Below, piece after piece: positions 1-6,302 of a stretch of 6,594 nucleotides of DNA. Numbering within the stretch: position 1 is the first letter of the stretch; each line of letters begins with the position of its first letter. The translations under genes and the position numbers were made by a program. The stretch is from NCBI GenBank assembly GCA_947447815.1, contig CANFLJ010000113.1, forward strand, positions 1 through 6,594, read 5' to 3'. This DNA comes from Chitinophagaceae bacterium. GTDB taxonomy: Bacteria; Bacteroidota; Bacteroidia; Chitinophagales; Chitinophagaceae. The notes under the pieces are model-generated. The model searched no databases, had not been told where the DNA came from, and was given only the letters and a program-made list of their open reading frames with translations.

Positions 1-261
1 CTGTTTATCGGTAATGTTTATTTCGAACTTACTGGAATGTATTTTAGTATCTGACAATACGGTTAAGCTAGGGTCCTTTAATTGAGCAACCCATAACTTC
101 CAGGAGGCGCAGCTATTGATGTATTTATATGCTTCTGTCGAGTTGGCGGAAATATCTACAGCCCTTGATATTACCACACTGGAGGGGAATAGTAAAGACA
201 TTCCAAACAGGATGAGTGCAAAGACCGTAATGCTAATAAGTAATAGTTTGAAGTAACGCAT
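1..261 (-). CDS. SRPBCC-family (START-like) membrane-anchored protein, N-terminal 87 residues, cut by window edge
   Basis: The frame opens at ATG 261-259 and stays open for 87 codons to base 1, so the C-terminal part lies outside the window. The product starts MRYFKLLLISITVFALILFG, a hydrophobic segment at about residues 5-24 that should be a membrane anchor or uncleaved signal. It continues with FPSSVVISRAVDISAN and then a YKYINSCASWKLWV stretch. This layout (hydrophobic anchor, a beta strand reading V-x-x-S-R-x-V-x-I-x-A, then a helix ending in W-x-x-W) is typical of Bacteroidota SRPBCC or polyketide-cyclase-like proteins, which form a hydrophobic ligand-binding cavity. The ligand is unknown. 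The start overlaps the stop of the ABC permease by one base (TAATG), so the two genes are almost certainly co-transcribed and probably translationally coupled. The family call rests on pattern recognition of a partial sequence. Confidence 0.72.
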   Translation of the reverse strand, partial: MRYFKLLLISITVFALILFGMSLLFPSSVVISRAVDISANSTEAYKYINSCASWKLWVAQLKDPSLTVLSDTKIHSSKFEINITDKQ

Positions 262-1370
262 TATTCCCATTTAAATGTTTTGATAGCAATTGCATAAACG
301 ATGACAATCCAGATGCCTAAGATTCCGAATTCTTTCCAGCAACTTAATAGTCCTACTCCTTCGAAAGATATATTTCGCATGGCATTATTGAAATGTGTTA
401 GCGGAAGGATATTACATAAAGGCTGCATCCATTTAGGAAAGTTTTCTACAGGGAAGAAGGTGCCAGCCAATAAAAATTGAGGTAGTGTAAACAGATTGGC
501 AAAGGGAGGGATAGTGCTCTCGTTCTTGGCAAAGTTGCTTACAATAAAACCAAAGCCCATGAAAAGTATTAAAGCCACAAAACTTAATACCATGATTTCC
601 ATAAAAGTATAGAATCCGTGTACCAGTGTAAAGTGGAAAGCAAAGTGACCAAGTCCTATAATAATGATAGCAGTGATTATCTGAAATATTACCCTGGAAA
701 ATGCTTCACCCATTACTATATACGGTCGTTGGATAGGGGTAGCGTAAAAACGTTTTAATACCAGTTGTTGTCTTAAATTAAAGAACAGAAATGCTACACC
801 AAATACCCCTGCGCTTAATAACGAAAAGCCAAGTTGACCTGGTAAAATAAAATCAATAGTTCTATAGGTTCTGCCGGGTACTGTTTCTGTTTCTTCGCTT
901 AGCTCCACCAGTTTTTCATTGATAGGACGTTCATTAAATTTGCTGACTACCGAATTTAGAATTACCCGAAGTAACTGTATGTTTTGCTGGTTTACGGCTT
1001 CGCTTGTTTTGATGTGAATCAGATACTTGGGGCCTACTACTGTTTTGTTGTCTACTATACTGAGTACTGCTGTTATGTCTCCTTTTTCTAAGTCTTTGGC
1101 TAAGGTTTTTTCGTTATCGTACTCCTCAATTTTCAGACCAATGTTTTCTTTGATGATATGGTAGAATACGTTGTTGGTATCTGCCTTTTTATCGATGGCT
1201 ACGTGCAGCACCATTTTGCCGCTGCCGCCAACAAATCCAAATATCAATATAAATATTAAAGGGAATCCAATACTGAATATTACGGCACTAGGGCTACGAA
1301 AGATTGCTTTCAAACTGTAACGGGTGATGGAAAGCATTGCCCTGATCTGACTGTAAGGTTTATTTTGCAT
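261..1370 (-). CDS. ABC-2 type transporter permease
   Basis: This 369-residue protein should be the membrane subunit of an ABC exporter. Hydrophobic segments lie at about residues 28-47, 175-198, 223-246, 256-278, 292-306 and 347-364. A soluble, probably extracytoplasmic, region of about 125 residues sits between the first and second. This one-plus-five layout with a large loop is that of ABC-2 permeases of the ABC2_membrane_3 or DrrB/NatB type. The stretch GTFFPVENFPKWMQPLCNIL, followed by PLTHFNNAMR, matches the conserved ABC-2 segment between the last membrane helices, and the C-terminus KWE is common in Bacteroidota members. ATG 1370 is preferred because a promoter candidate lies 17 bases upstream; a second Met at residue 12 is an alternative. 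No Shine-Dalgarno is visible. The expected ATP-binding partner is not next to it on the upstream side, so it may lie beyond base 1 or elsewhere. The substrate cannot be inferred. Confidence 0.9.
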   Translation of the reverse strand: MQNKPYSQIRAMLSITRYSLKAIFRSPSAVIFSIGFPLIFILIFGFVGGSGKMVLHVAIDKKADTNNVFYHIIKENIGLKIEEYDNEKTLAKDLEKGDITAVLSIVDNKTVVGPKYLIHIKTSEAVNQQNIQLLRVILNSVVSKFNERPINEKLVELSEETETVPGRTYRTIDFILPGQLGFSLLSAGVFGVAFLFFNLRQQLVLKRFYATPIQRPYIVMGEAFSRVIFQIITAIIIIGLGHFAFHFTLVHGFYTFMEIMVLSFVALILFMGFGFIVSNFAKNESTIPPFANLFTLPQFLLAGTFFPVENFPKWMQPLCNILPLTHFNNAMRNISFEGVGLLSCWKEFGILGIWIVIVYAIAIKTFKWE

Positions 1371-1387
1371 ATTTGACTATTCGATGG

Positions 1388-1420
1388 CAAATCTATTTGT
1401 AAAATTGTTTTCAGCACAAA
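1388..1420 (-). promoter_or_regulatory. Candidate Bacteroidota-type promoter for the ABC permease
   Basis: On the minus strand TTTG (1420-1417) is followed after 21 bases by TAGATTTG (1395-1388), an exact match to the TAnnTTTG -7 element of the Bacteroidota primary sigma factor at an accepted spacing. The -7 element ends 17 bases before the ATG at 1370, implying a leader of roughly ten bases. It lies in the 146-base gap after the glycosyltransferase, which supports the permease and SRPBCC genes forming their own transcription unit. AT-rich DNA yields such matches by chance. Confidence 0.45.
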
Positions 1421-1437
1421 TTATTACGGTATAGTTT

Positions 1438-1456
1438 GTTTAAGATATGCTTAAAC
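1438..1456. repeat. Perfect 7-bp inverted repeat in the glycosyltransferase-permease gap
   Basis: GTTTAAG (1438-1444) and CTTAAAC (1450-1456) are separated by five bases. The repeat lies just upstream of the candidate permease promoter and about 60 bases after the glycosyltransferase stop. No T-run follows it on either strand, so it is a poor intrinsic terminator. Its position about 18 bp upstream of the -33 box would also suit an operator for the permease unit. The AT-rich arms make coincidence possible. Confidence 0.35.
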
Positions 1457-1486
1457 TACGCAATTGGTTCTGTAAACAACTGGAAT

Positions 1487-1508
1487 GCCAACGCGAAATT
1501 GGCTTTTT
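1487..1508 (+). terminator. Weak terminator-like hairpin, plus-strand orientation
   Basis: GCCAA (1487-1491) and TTGGC (1499-1503) can pair across a seven-base loop and are followed by TTTTT on the plus strand. The 5-bp stem is short and no plus-strand gene leads into it. In the minus orientation it lies just after the glycosyltransferase stop but lacks a U-tract. It may give modest 3'-end protection to that mRNA or be a coincidence. Confidence 0.2.
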
Positions 1509-1516
1509 AGAACTAC

Positions 1517-2665
1517 TTATTTTACATTTCTGCCTTTCCATTGGTAGCTGCCAAATTTGCCCAACCATCCGGCTACTACTGTGTAGGTTATATGAATAGG
1601 CTGTAAAAGAGGGAACCACCATACGAAAGATTGCCCAAAGAAACGGCCAACGGGTATCGAGAAACTAAGCTCGATAACTGTTTTGAGTAAAAGGGCTATC
1701 AGACAATATAATAAATAATGGATGTTGAATAATGCCATCAAGGGCATAAGGAATATTAATAAATTGAAAAAGTAAACCAGCACAAGTACCAGTAATACGC
1801 TTTTATCTTTTAACTGGTCTGCCTTGCTGGCCCATCGTACCCTTTGGTTGAGAAATGCTTTCCAGCTAGGCATAGGATGAGTAGCTACTGTAGCCTGCTG
1901 TGCATATAAATAGCCTAATCCATCGGGGTATTGCTTTTTAATTTTGTTCATCAACAACATATCATCGCCACTAGCTATGTGGTCTATGTCTCTAAAGCCA
2001 CCTACCGCATTAAATGCAGCCTTTTGATAGGCCAGGTTGGCGCCATTGCACATCGTATGGAAACCTGCAGAAACAGATGCTGCTGTAATGCCTTGCAGAC
2101 TTAGGAAATCGATGTATTGAAACATACTTAATACATTGTTTTCTTTTAGAAACACAACAGGAGCGGCTACCAGTACATGACCTGTTTCCTGAATATAGGC
2201 AGCGAAGTTTCTTAACCATTCTTTTTGCATAAAGCAATCTGCATCTGTAGTAATGATCCAGTCTTTGGAAGCAAGATTGATGGCTTTTTCAATTGCCTTT
2301 TTCTTGTAAGCATTTAATAGCTGACCATCTATTTCATCCGCCAATCTTAGCAGCTTCAGGTTGCTGTATGTTTTTTGCAGTTCCAGTACTAGTGCAGATG
2401 TATTGTCGGTAGAGTGATCGTCTACTACGATAATTTCATATAGTTCTTTAGGGTAATCATTGTTGAAAATGGTTTGCAGGCAGCTTACAATGTTACTGCT
2501 TTCATTTCGCGCTGGTATGATAATGGAAAAACTTGTGGAGGGGACAAATTTTTCAGGTACTTTATATTGTTTCAGCTTTACAAACCAGTACCTGTACATC
2601 AGGATGGCAGTAGCATATAGCAGAAACAAAAAGCCCAGAATAGATAAGTAGATTGTAGACCACAT
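1517..2665 (-). CDS. Glycosyltransferase family 2, membrane-bound
   Basis: This 382-residue inverting GT-A glycosyltransferase should act at the inner membrane and transfer a sugar from a nucleotide-sugar donor. An N-terminal hydrophobic helix (about residues 4-24) leads into the GT2 core. The core shows FSIIIPARNE (46-55), VVDDHS (80-85) with the nucleotide-binding aspartates, the metal-binding DAD at 141-143 in ITTDADC, NGAN (207-210), the acidic GDD (233-235) where the catalytic base is expected, and QRVRW (274-278), which is the QxxRW motif of polymerising or membrane-coupled GT2 enzymes. C-terminal hydrophobic segments follow at about 288-310, 314-332 and 348-366. The arrangement resembles BcsA/HAS-like and lipid-glycosylating GT2 proteins, but donor and acceptor cannot be told. 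It starts 30 bases after the alpha/beta-hydrolase stop, so co-transcription is likely. No Shine-Dalgarno is apparent. Confidence 0.92.
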   Translation of the reverse strand: MWSTIYLSILGFLFLLYATAILMYRYWFVKLKQYKVPEKFVPSTSFSIIIPARNESSNIVSCLQTIFNNDYPKELYEIIVVDDHSTDNTSALVLELQKTYSNLKLLRLADEIDGQLLNAYKKKAIEKAINLASKDWIITTDADCFMQKEWLRNFAAYIQETGHVLVAAPVVFLKENNVLSMFQYIDFLSLQGITAASVSAGFHTMCNGANLAYQKAAFNAVGGFRDIDHIASGDDMLLMNKIKKQYPDGLGYLYAQQATVATHPMPSWKAFLNQRVRWASKADQLKDKSVLLVLVLVYFFNLLIFLMPLMALFNIHYLLYCLIALLLKTVIELSFSIPVGRFFGQSFVWWFPLLQPIHITYTVVAGWLGKFGSYQWKGRNVK

Positions 2666-2695
2666 TAGGACAAAAATAAGGGAATGCTTTATAGT

Positions 2696-3508
2696 TTAGA
2701 GAAGAGCAGCAATTTGTGCTGCAAATTTCTCCTTCATTAGTATATGTCCTGTAGGTAATTTGTGTACCATAATCAGCCGTTTTTCTATTCCTTTAGTTAA
2801 TTCATTTAAAGTAGATGGCTTAATGAGTTTGTCGTATTCGCCAATGATTATATCTACTTTTTTATCCTTGGTAACAATGTTGTTTCGAACAATATGGATG
2901 TTGGGATGAAGGTATTTAAATATCATCCATCTATTGTAAAGAGATGTTCTTTCCTCTTTGCTATCCATTAATCTATATACAAAGTCTGCTATAGAAGGGT
3001 TTACAATTTTTAGCAACTTAATTAGTTTTACAATCGCTAAAAACCATTGAGGATATTGGATGGTAAACCTAAATAGTTTATTGCTCAGTATATTTTGGGT
3101 AGCAACATATTGAAGAAAAAACATCTTTATTCCATCAGGAGCAAGTAGTAGTGTATGATTAATTCTGTCGGGATATTTTTCCAGCAATTTCAGGCATATC
3201 CTTCCACCAAGACTATAACCTGCAATACTAAATTGACTGGCAGAAAATTGCTCCTTTGTAAGGGTAGCTTCTACAATAGCAAGGATATCATCAGGATGGC
3301 AAAATTCACTTTCTTTCCAATCGGTACTGCCATGCAAAGGCAGCGTAATGACGATGAGTTTTATAGAATTAGATAGCTCTGGTTCCAGTATGGAGAAGCT
3401 AATGGCATCTTCGCCATATCCATGAAATGCTACCACTGGTTGATTTCCATTACCATAAGTAATGTACTGAATGGCAGACTGATTGTATATTAAAGTATTC
3501 TCCTGCAT
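2696..3508 (-). CDS. Alpha/beta-fold hydrolase
   Basis: This 270-residue protein has the order of motifs expected of an alpha/beta hydrolase: an oxyanion-hole HGYG (residues 29-32) after the strand QPVVAF, the nucleophile elbow GYSLGG with Ser99, an acid Asp226 in IIGEYDK, and His255 in PTGHIL. The triad is complete, so it should be an active serine hydrolase (esterase, lipase, thioesterase or similar). Between the core halves, residues of about 130-200 form a hydrophobic and basic helical lid (FLQYVATQNIL, WFLAIVKLIKLLKIV), which hints at a lipid-like or membrane-associated substrate; that is an inference. No signal peptide is seen, so it is probably cytoplasmic or peripheral to the membrane. 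It starts 16 bases after the upstream gene and ends 30 before the glycosyltransferase, consistent with one operon. Its natural substrate is unknown. Confidence 0.9.
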   Translation of the reverse strand: MQENTLIYNQSAIQYITYGNGNQPVVAFHGYGEDAISFSILEPELSNSIKLIVITLPLHGSTDWKESEFCHPDDILAIVEATLTKEQFSASQFSIAGYSLGGRICLKLLEKYPDRINHTLLLAPDGIKMFFLQYVATQNILSNKLFRFTIQYPQWFLAIVKLIKLLKIVNPSIADFVYRLMDSKEERTSLYNRWMIFKYLHPNIHIVRNNIVTKDKKVDIIIGEYDKLIKPSTLNELTKGIEKRLIMVHKLPTGHILMKEKFAAQIAALL

Positions 3509-3524
3509 GTATTGAGATGCAATA

Positions 3525-4322
3525 TTACTTACGATTCTTTTTACTGCGGAAAAGATTCCAGAAATTGAAGTGTTTTTTCTTTGGTTTTATAATAAGTACT
3601 TCACCAACTAAAGCTGAATACTTTTGAACTGGAGTACTTGTTAATACTATATCTCCATTATTAGTAATAGGAGATAAGAATACATTTATTTGTGTATTAA
3701 AATCTTCCGGTTTTATTTTTACAGTAGCCTCTTCATAGTCTTTACAGGCAATGATAAAAGTGATGTCACGTTTTTCGGTACTATCATTAATAATGATACT
3801 GTAATTGCCTTCTTCATCCGTTTTGTAACCTGTTTTTTCTAACAACAAATTAGTTGGGCTTGAAATGACAATAATGGCATTAGGTATTGGTTGGTTTGTA
3901 TTTGCATCTATTACGATACCTTTTATTTCAATAGGCTTTTCTATTAGTAAGGTTCTTGTCTTTTTTGAAATATTATTTTTAATGCCAGAGAACTTGTCTG
4001 TATTATTGTGAGTGGAATGTGCATGAGCTTTAGGAGTTACAAATAAAAGTAATGATGCAGCAACTTTAGTTAAGTAAGAGAACCTCTTTTCTTTTGATGG
4101 CATTGGTATGAATCTTTCTAATTGATCATTACTAAATCTGCCACATAATACTTTTTCTTTGCCAGCAATTAATCTTGCTAATTCATTATCCGATAAAGTA
4201 CTAAAGTCTCTGATATGTTCCTGACAATGATTGCAGAATCTACCTGTTTTTTTAGGGTGCATTTTATCCCAGTCTTCTGAACAGGGGTTGTCTATTTTTA
4301 TCATAAAATGCTTTCTACTCAT
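3525..4322 (-). CDS. Bacteroidota cysteine-motif protein with carboxypeptidase-regulatory-like domain
   Basis: ATG at 4322 gives 265 residues. The frame is also open upstream to a TTG at 4370, but that codon lies in the U-tract of the preceding terminator and the extension MCSFTNTHYIRTKEPT looks non-coding, so ATG 4322 is chosen. Residues 8-71 form a conserved Bacteroidota module: IDNPCSEDWDKM, then GRFCNHC (Cys30, Cys33), DFSTLSDNELARLI, and LCGRFSNDQLERF (Cys60). The four cysteines (14, 30, 33, 60) could bind a metal. One hydrophobic segment (about 83-98, after KEKR) should cross the inner membrane with the cysteine module inside. Residues of about 131-216 (IEIKGIVIDANTNQPIPNAI... DEEGNYSI) are a CarboxypepD_reg-like beta-sandwich, presumably periplasmic. 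The basic C-terminus is unusual. Proteins of this build are widespread in the phylum but I know of no established function. It is the first gene of the probable operon. Confidence 0.85.
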   Translation of the reverse strand: MSRKHFMIKIDNPCSEDWDKMHPKKTGRFCNHCQEHIRDFSTLSDNELARLIAGKEKVLCGRFSNDQLERFIPMPSKEKRFSYLTKVAASLLLFVTPKAHAHSTHNNTDKFSGIKNNISKKTRTLLIEKPIEIKGIVIDANTNQPIPNAIIVISSPTNLLLEKTGYKTDEEGNYSIIINDSTEKRDITFIIACKDYEEATVKIKPEDFNTQINVFLSPITNNGDIVLTSTPVQKYSALVGEVLIIKPKKKHFNFWNLFRSKKNRK

Positions 4323-4338
4323 TGTAGGTTCTTTGGTA

Positions 4339-4371
4339 CGAATATAGTGGGTATTGGTAAATGAGCACAAA
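4339..4371 (-). promoter_or_regulatory. Candidate promoter for the regulatory-domain/hydrolase/glycosyltransferase operon
   Basis: On the minus strand TTTG (4371-4368) is followed after 21 bases by TATATTCG (4346-4339), one mismatch from TAnnTTTG. The -7 element ends 16 bases before ATG 4322. The -33 TTTG is formed by the last bases of the U-tract of the peptidase terminator, so terminator and promoter overlap. Position and spacing match the permease promoter candidate, which raises confidence a little. Confidence 0.4.
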
Positions 4372-4406
4372 AAAGCCCTATAAGGTTTTGATAACTTTAT
4401 AGGGCT
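4369..4406 (-). terminator. Rho-independent terminator of the M3 peptidase gene
   Basis: A perfect 10-bp inverted repeat, AGCCCTATAA (4374-4383) and TTATAGGGCT (4397-4406), surrounds a 13-base loop. On the minus strand it is followed directly by a run of T (4374-4369). It begins 19 bases after the stop codon of the peptidase gene and ends about 46 bases before the ATG of the next gene. This is the best-formed terminator in the window and separates the peptidase from the following operon. Confidence 0.88.
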
Positions 4407-4425
4407 AAGTGAGTTATTGTATTAA

Positions 4426-6144
4426 TTATAAATTCTCCATTTCTTCATTCACAAACTCCATCAATGTTTTGATGTAAGCAGGGGAGAAATCAAACTTTAA
4501 TCCTGCAGCTGCATATAGCTCTGGTAAAGTCTTTGTTCCACCTAGGCTTAATGCATTTATATAGTTGTTTAATGCTTGTTCAGGGTTCTTTTTATATTGC
4601 ATCCACATGCCAATGGCGCCCAGTTGTGCTATGCCATATTCTATATAATAGAAAGGTACTTCAAACAGGTGCAATTGTCTTTGCCATCCTATCTTTCTAA
4701 ATTCTTCCAGCCCTGTAACATCAATAGAATTGGTAGAGAATTCTCCCAGAATTTCTATCCATTTATCCGTTCTTTCTTCAATAGTATGTGTTGGATTTTC
4801 GTATATCCAGTGTTGGAATTTATCAATGATTGCTATCCATGGGAATATTGTAATAGTTCTTTCCAGCTGATGTTCTTTTGCACGTTTTAAATCTTCTGGA
4901 TTGCTGAAAAAACTCTCCCAATGATACATCGAAAACAGTTCCATACTCATGCTGGCAACTTCCGCTATTTCCATTGGATATTCTTTGAAAGAACTTAGCT
5001 CAAGTGGATGGGATAAAAAGGAGTGAATTGCATGACCGCCTTCATGAACCATGGTGGTTACATCACTCATTTGACCGGCTGCATTCATGAAAATAAAAGG
5101 TGCTCCACTTTCGGTAAGCGGACAGTTATAACCGCCTGGTGCTTTTCCCATTCTACTCTCTAAATCAAAGTGTTTCAACTCCTTCATCTTACGAAGACAA
5201 TCGGCGAAGAATGGATTTAGTTGTTCGAAACATTTTACCGACTTTTCATACAGGTCTTCGCCAGTAGTAAATGGTTTTAACGGTTGTATCCCTTCTGGTT
5301 CTGCTTCCGTATCCCAAGGTCTTAAAGTATCTAAACCAAGCTTAGCTTTTTTCTTGGCATAAATCTTTTCTATGATAGGGAGTACGTGTAGCTTTATAGC
5401 CTCATGAAACTGGAAACATTCTTCTTTGGTGTAATCAAATCTGCCTAGTTCTACAAACTTATAATCGCGGTAGTTGGCATAGCCCGTGTTTAATGCTATC
5501 TGATGTCTTTTGGCAATTAACTGACTGTACAAATCATGCATAGCATCTTTATCCTCCAAGCGGCGCGATTGTATCTTTCTGTACACATCTTCTCTAAGCG
5601 ATCTGTCGTGGCTTTCCAGGAATTTAGAGGCTTGTTGTAAAGTATATTCTTTGCCATTTATCTCAACCGTCATTTTGCCTGCTATTGTACCGTATTGTTG
5701 TTGCATTACCGATAGCTCGGCCTGAATAGGGATATTCTGTTCACGGAACAATTCGATGTTCTTTTTTACACTGCGTAGGTAAGTGAAATATTTATCTTTA
5801 TCTAATGCTGAGGTGAAGGGAGAATTGATGAGTTTTTTGTTTAATAAATCTGCATAAGGTTGAATGTTTGGAGATATTTCCATGCAGAAATAATTGAAGG
5901 ATTCTTCCAATGCTTTATCGGTCGTATCGCAGGTCATTTTTATTTGTCTCCAGCAGACATCTTCACTTACTACAGCCTCTAACTCGCTCATATCTTTCAG
6001 CCATTGTTGAAGGTCTTCTGCATTGTTTATTTCTTTCTCCAGCAATGTTTTGAAGTAAGGTTCCAGGGTTGCCCAGTCTGTAATTACAAAGTTTTCCGGT
6101 ACAAATGATCTTTGAATCTTTTGTATATCTGCACTATAATTCAT
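4426..6144 (-). CDS. M3-family zinc oligoendopeptidase
   Basis: This 572-residue metallopeptidase should cleave short peptides, probably in the cytoplasm because no signal peptide or membrane segment is present. The HEXXH zinc site is complete in TMVHEGGHAIHSF: His367 and His371 bind zinc and Glu368 is the catalytic glutamate. The third ligand should be Glu395 in MEIAEVASMSMELF, 28 residues after His367, close to the M3 spacing. Near the C-terminus HLFEVPFYYIEYGIAQLGA (His492, Tyr499, Tyr500, Tyr503) carries the conserved His/Tyr residues that stabilise the transition state in M3 enzymes, and KAPGGYNCPL (334-343) is another conserved segment. The N-terminal half is helical, as in PepF-type enzymes. 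Length and motifs fit the M3 oligoendopeptidases that resemble PepF but form a separate subfamily. The gene looks intact and appears to be transcribed alone, with the repeat-rich region upstream and a strong terminator downstream. Confidence 0.95.
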   Translation of the reverse strand: MNYSADIQKIQRSFVPENFVITDWATLEPYFKTLLEKEINNAEDLQQWLKDMSELEAVVSEDVCWRQIKMTCDTTDKALEESFNYFCMEISPNIQPYADLLNKKLINSPFTSALDKDKYFTYLRSVKKNIELFREQNIPIQAELSVMQQQYGTIAGKMTVEINGKEYTLQQASKFLESHDRSLREDVYRKIQSRRLEDKDAMHDLYSQLIAKRHQIALNTGYANYRDYKFVELGRFDYTKEECFQFHEAIKLHVLPIIEKIYAKKKAKLGLDTLRPWDTEAEPEGIQPLKPFTTGEDLYEKSVKCFEQLNPFFADCLRKMKELKHFDLESRMGKAPGGYNCPLTESGAPFIFMNAAGQMSDVTTMVHEGGHAIHSFLSHPLELSSFKEYPMEIAEVASMSMELFSMYHWESFFSNPEDLKRAKEHQLERTITIFPWIAIIDKFQHWIYENPTHTIEERTDKWIEILGEFSTNSIDVTGLEEFRKIGWQRQLHLFEVPFYYIEYGIAQLGAIGMWMQYKKNPEQALNNYINALSLGGTKTLPELYAAAGLKFDFSPAYIKTLMEFVNEEMENL

Positions 6145-6159
6145 GTATAAAAATTTTTG

Positions 6160-6167
6160 CGAATGTA
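6160..6167 (-). promoter_or_regulatory. Possible -7 element of the M3 peptidase promoter
   Basis: On the minus strand TACATTCG (6167-6160) differs by one base from TAnnTTTG and ends 15 bases before ATG 6144, the same placement as the other two promoter candidates here. No good TTTG lies 19-23 bases upstream; the nearest, within 6195-6198, is 27 bases away. The call therefore rests mainly on position. Confidence 0.25.
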
Positions 6168-6302
6168 GGATATAGGAGTAATTGCTCCTTAAAACAAATT
6201 ATTTATAAAGATTGAGTCACTATTATTTTAAGAAAAAGATCCATTTTGATTTATCAATTCTTGAATAATATTACTGATGTAACCATTTAAGAGAACATTT
6301 CC

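Noticed and set aside
1440..1622. Minus-strand open frame of 60 codons at the end of the glycosyltransferase
   Set aside because: It overlaps the GT2 coding region in another frame, uses no convincing start and has low-complexity serine-rich content.
2460..2651. Plus-strand open frame of 63 codons, and similar ones at 3155-3376 and 4576-4890
   Set aside because: They lie fully opposite well-supported genes, have no family-like features and no promoter, and read as antisense shadows.
2671..2678. TATTTTTG on the minus strand as a promoter for the glycosyltransferase
   Set aside because: It matches TAnnTTTG but ends only 5 bases before the ATG, leaving no room for a transcription start, and no TTTG is found at the expected upstream distance.
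4323..4370. N-terminal extension of the regulatory-domain protein from TTG 4370
   Set aside because: The TTG lies in the terminator U-tract and would need a transcript starting inside the terminator; the extra 16 residues do not fit the conserved module, which begins soon after ATG 4322.
6246..6257. FNR/CRP-like box TTGAT-TT-ATCAA
   Set aside because: The half-sites match an FNR box but the spacer is 2 rather than 4 bases, and such a short AT-rich dyad is expected by chance here.
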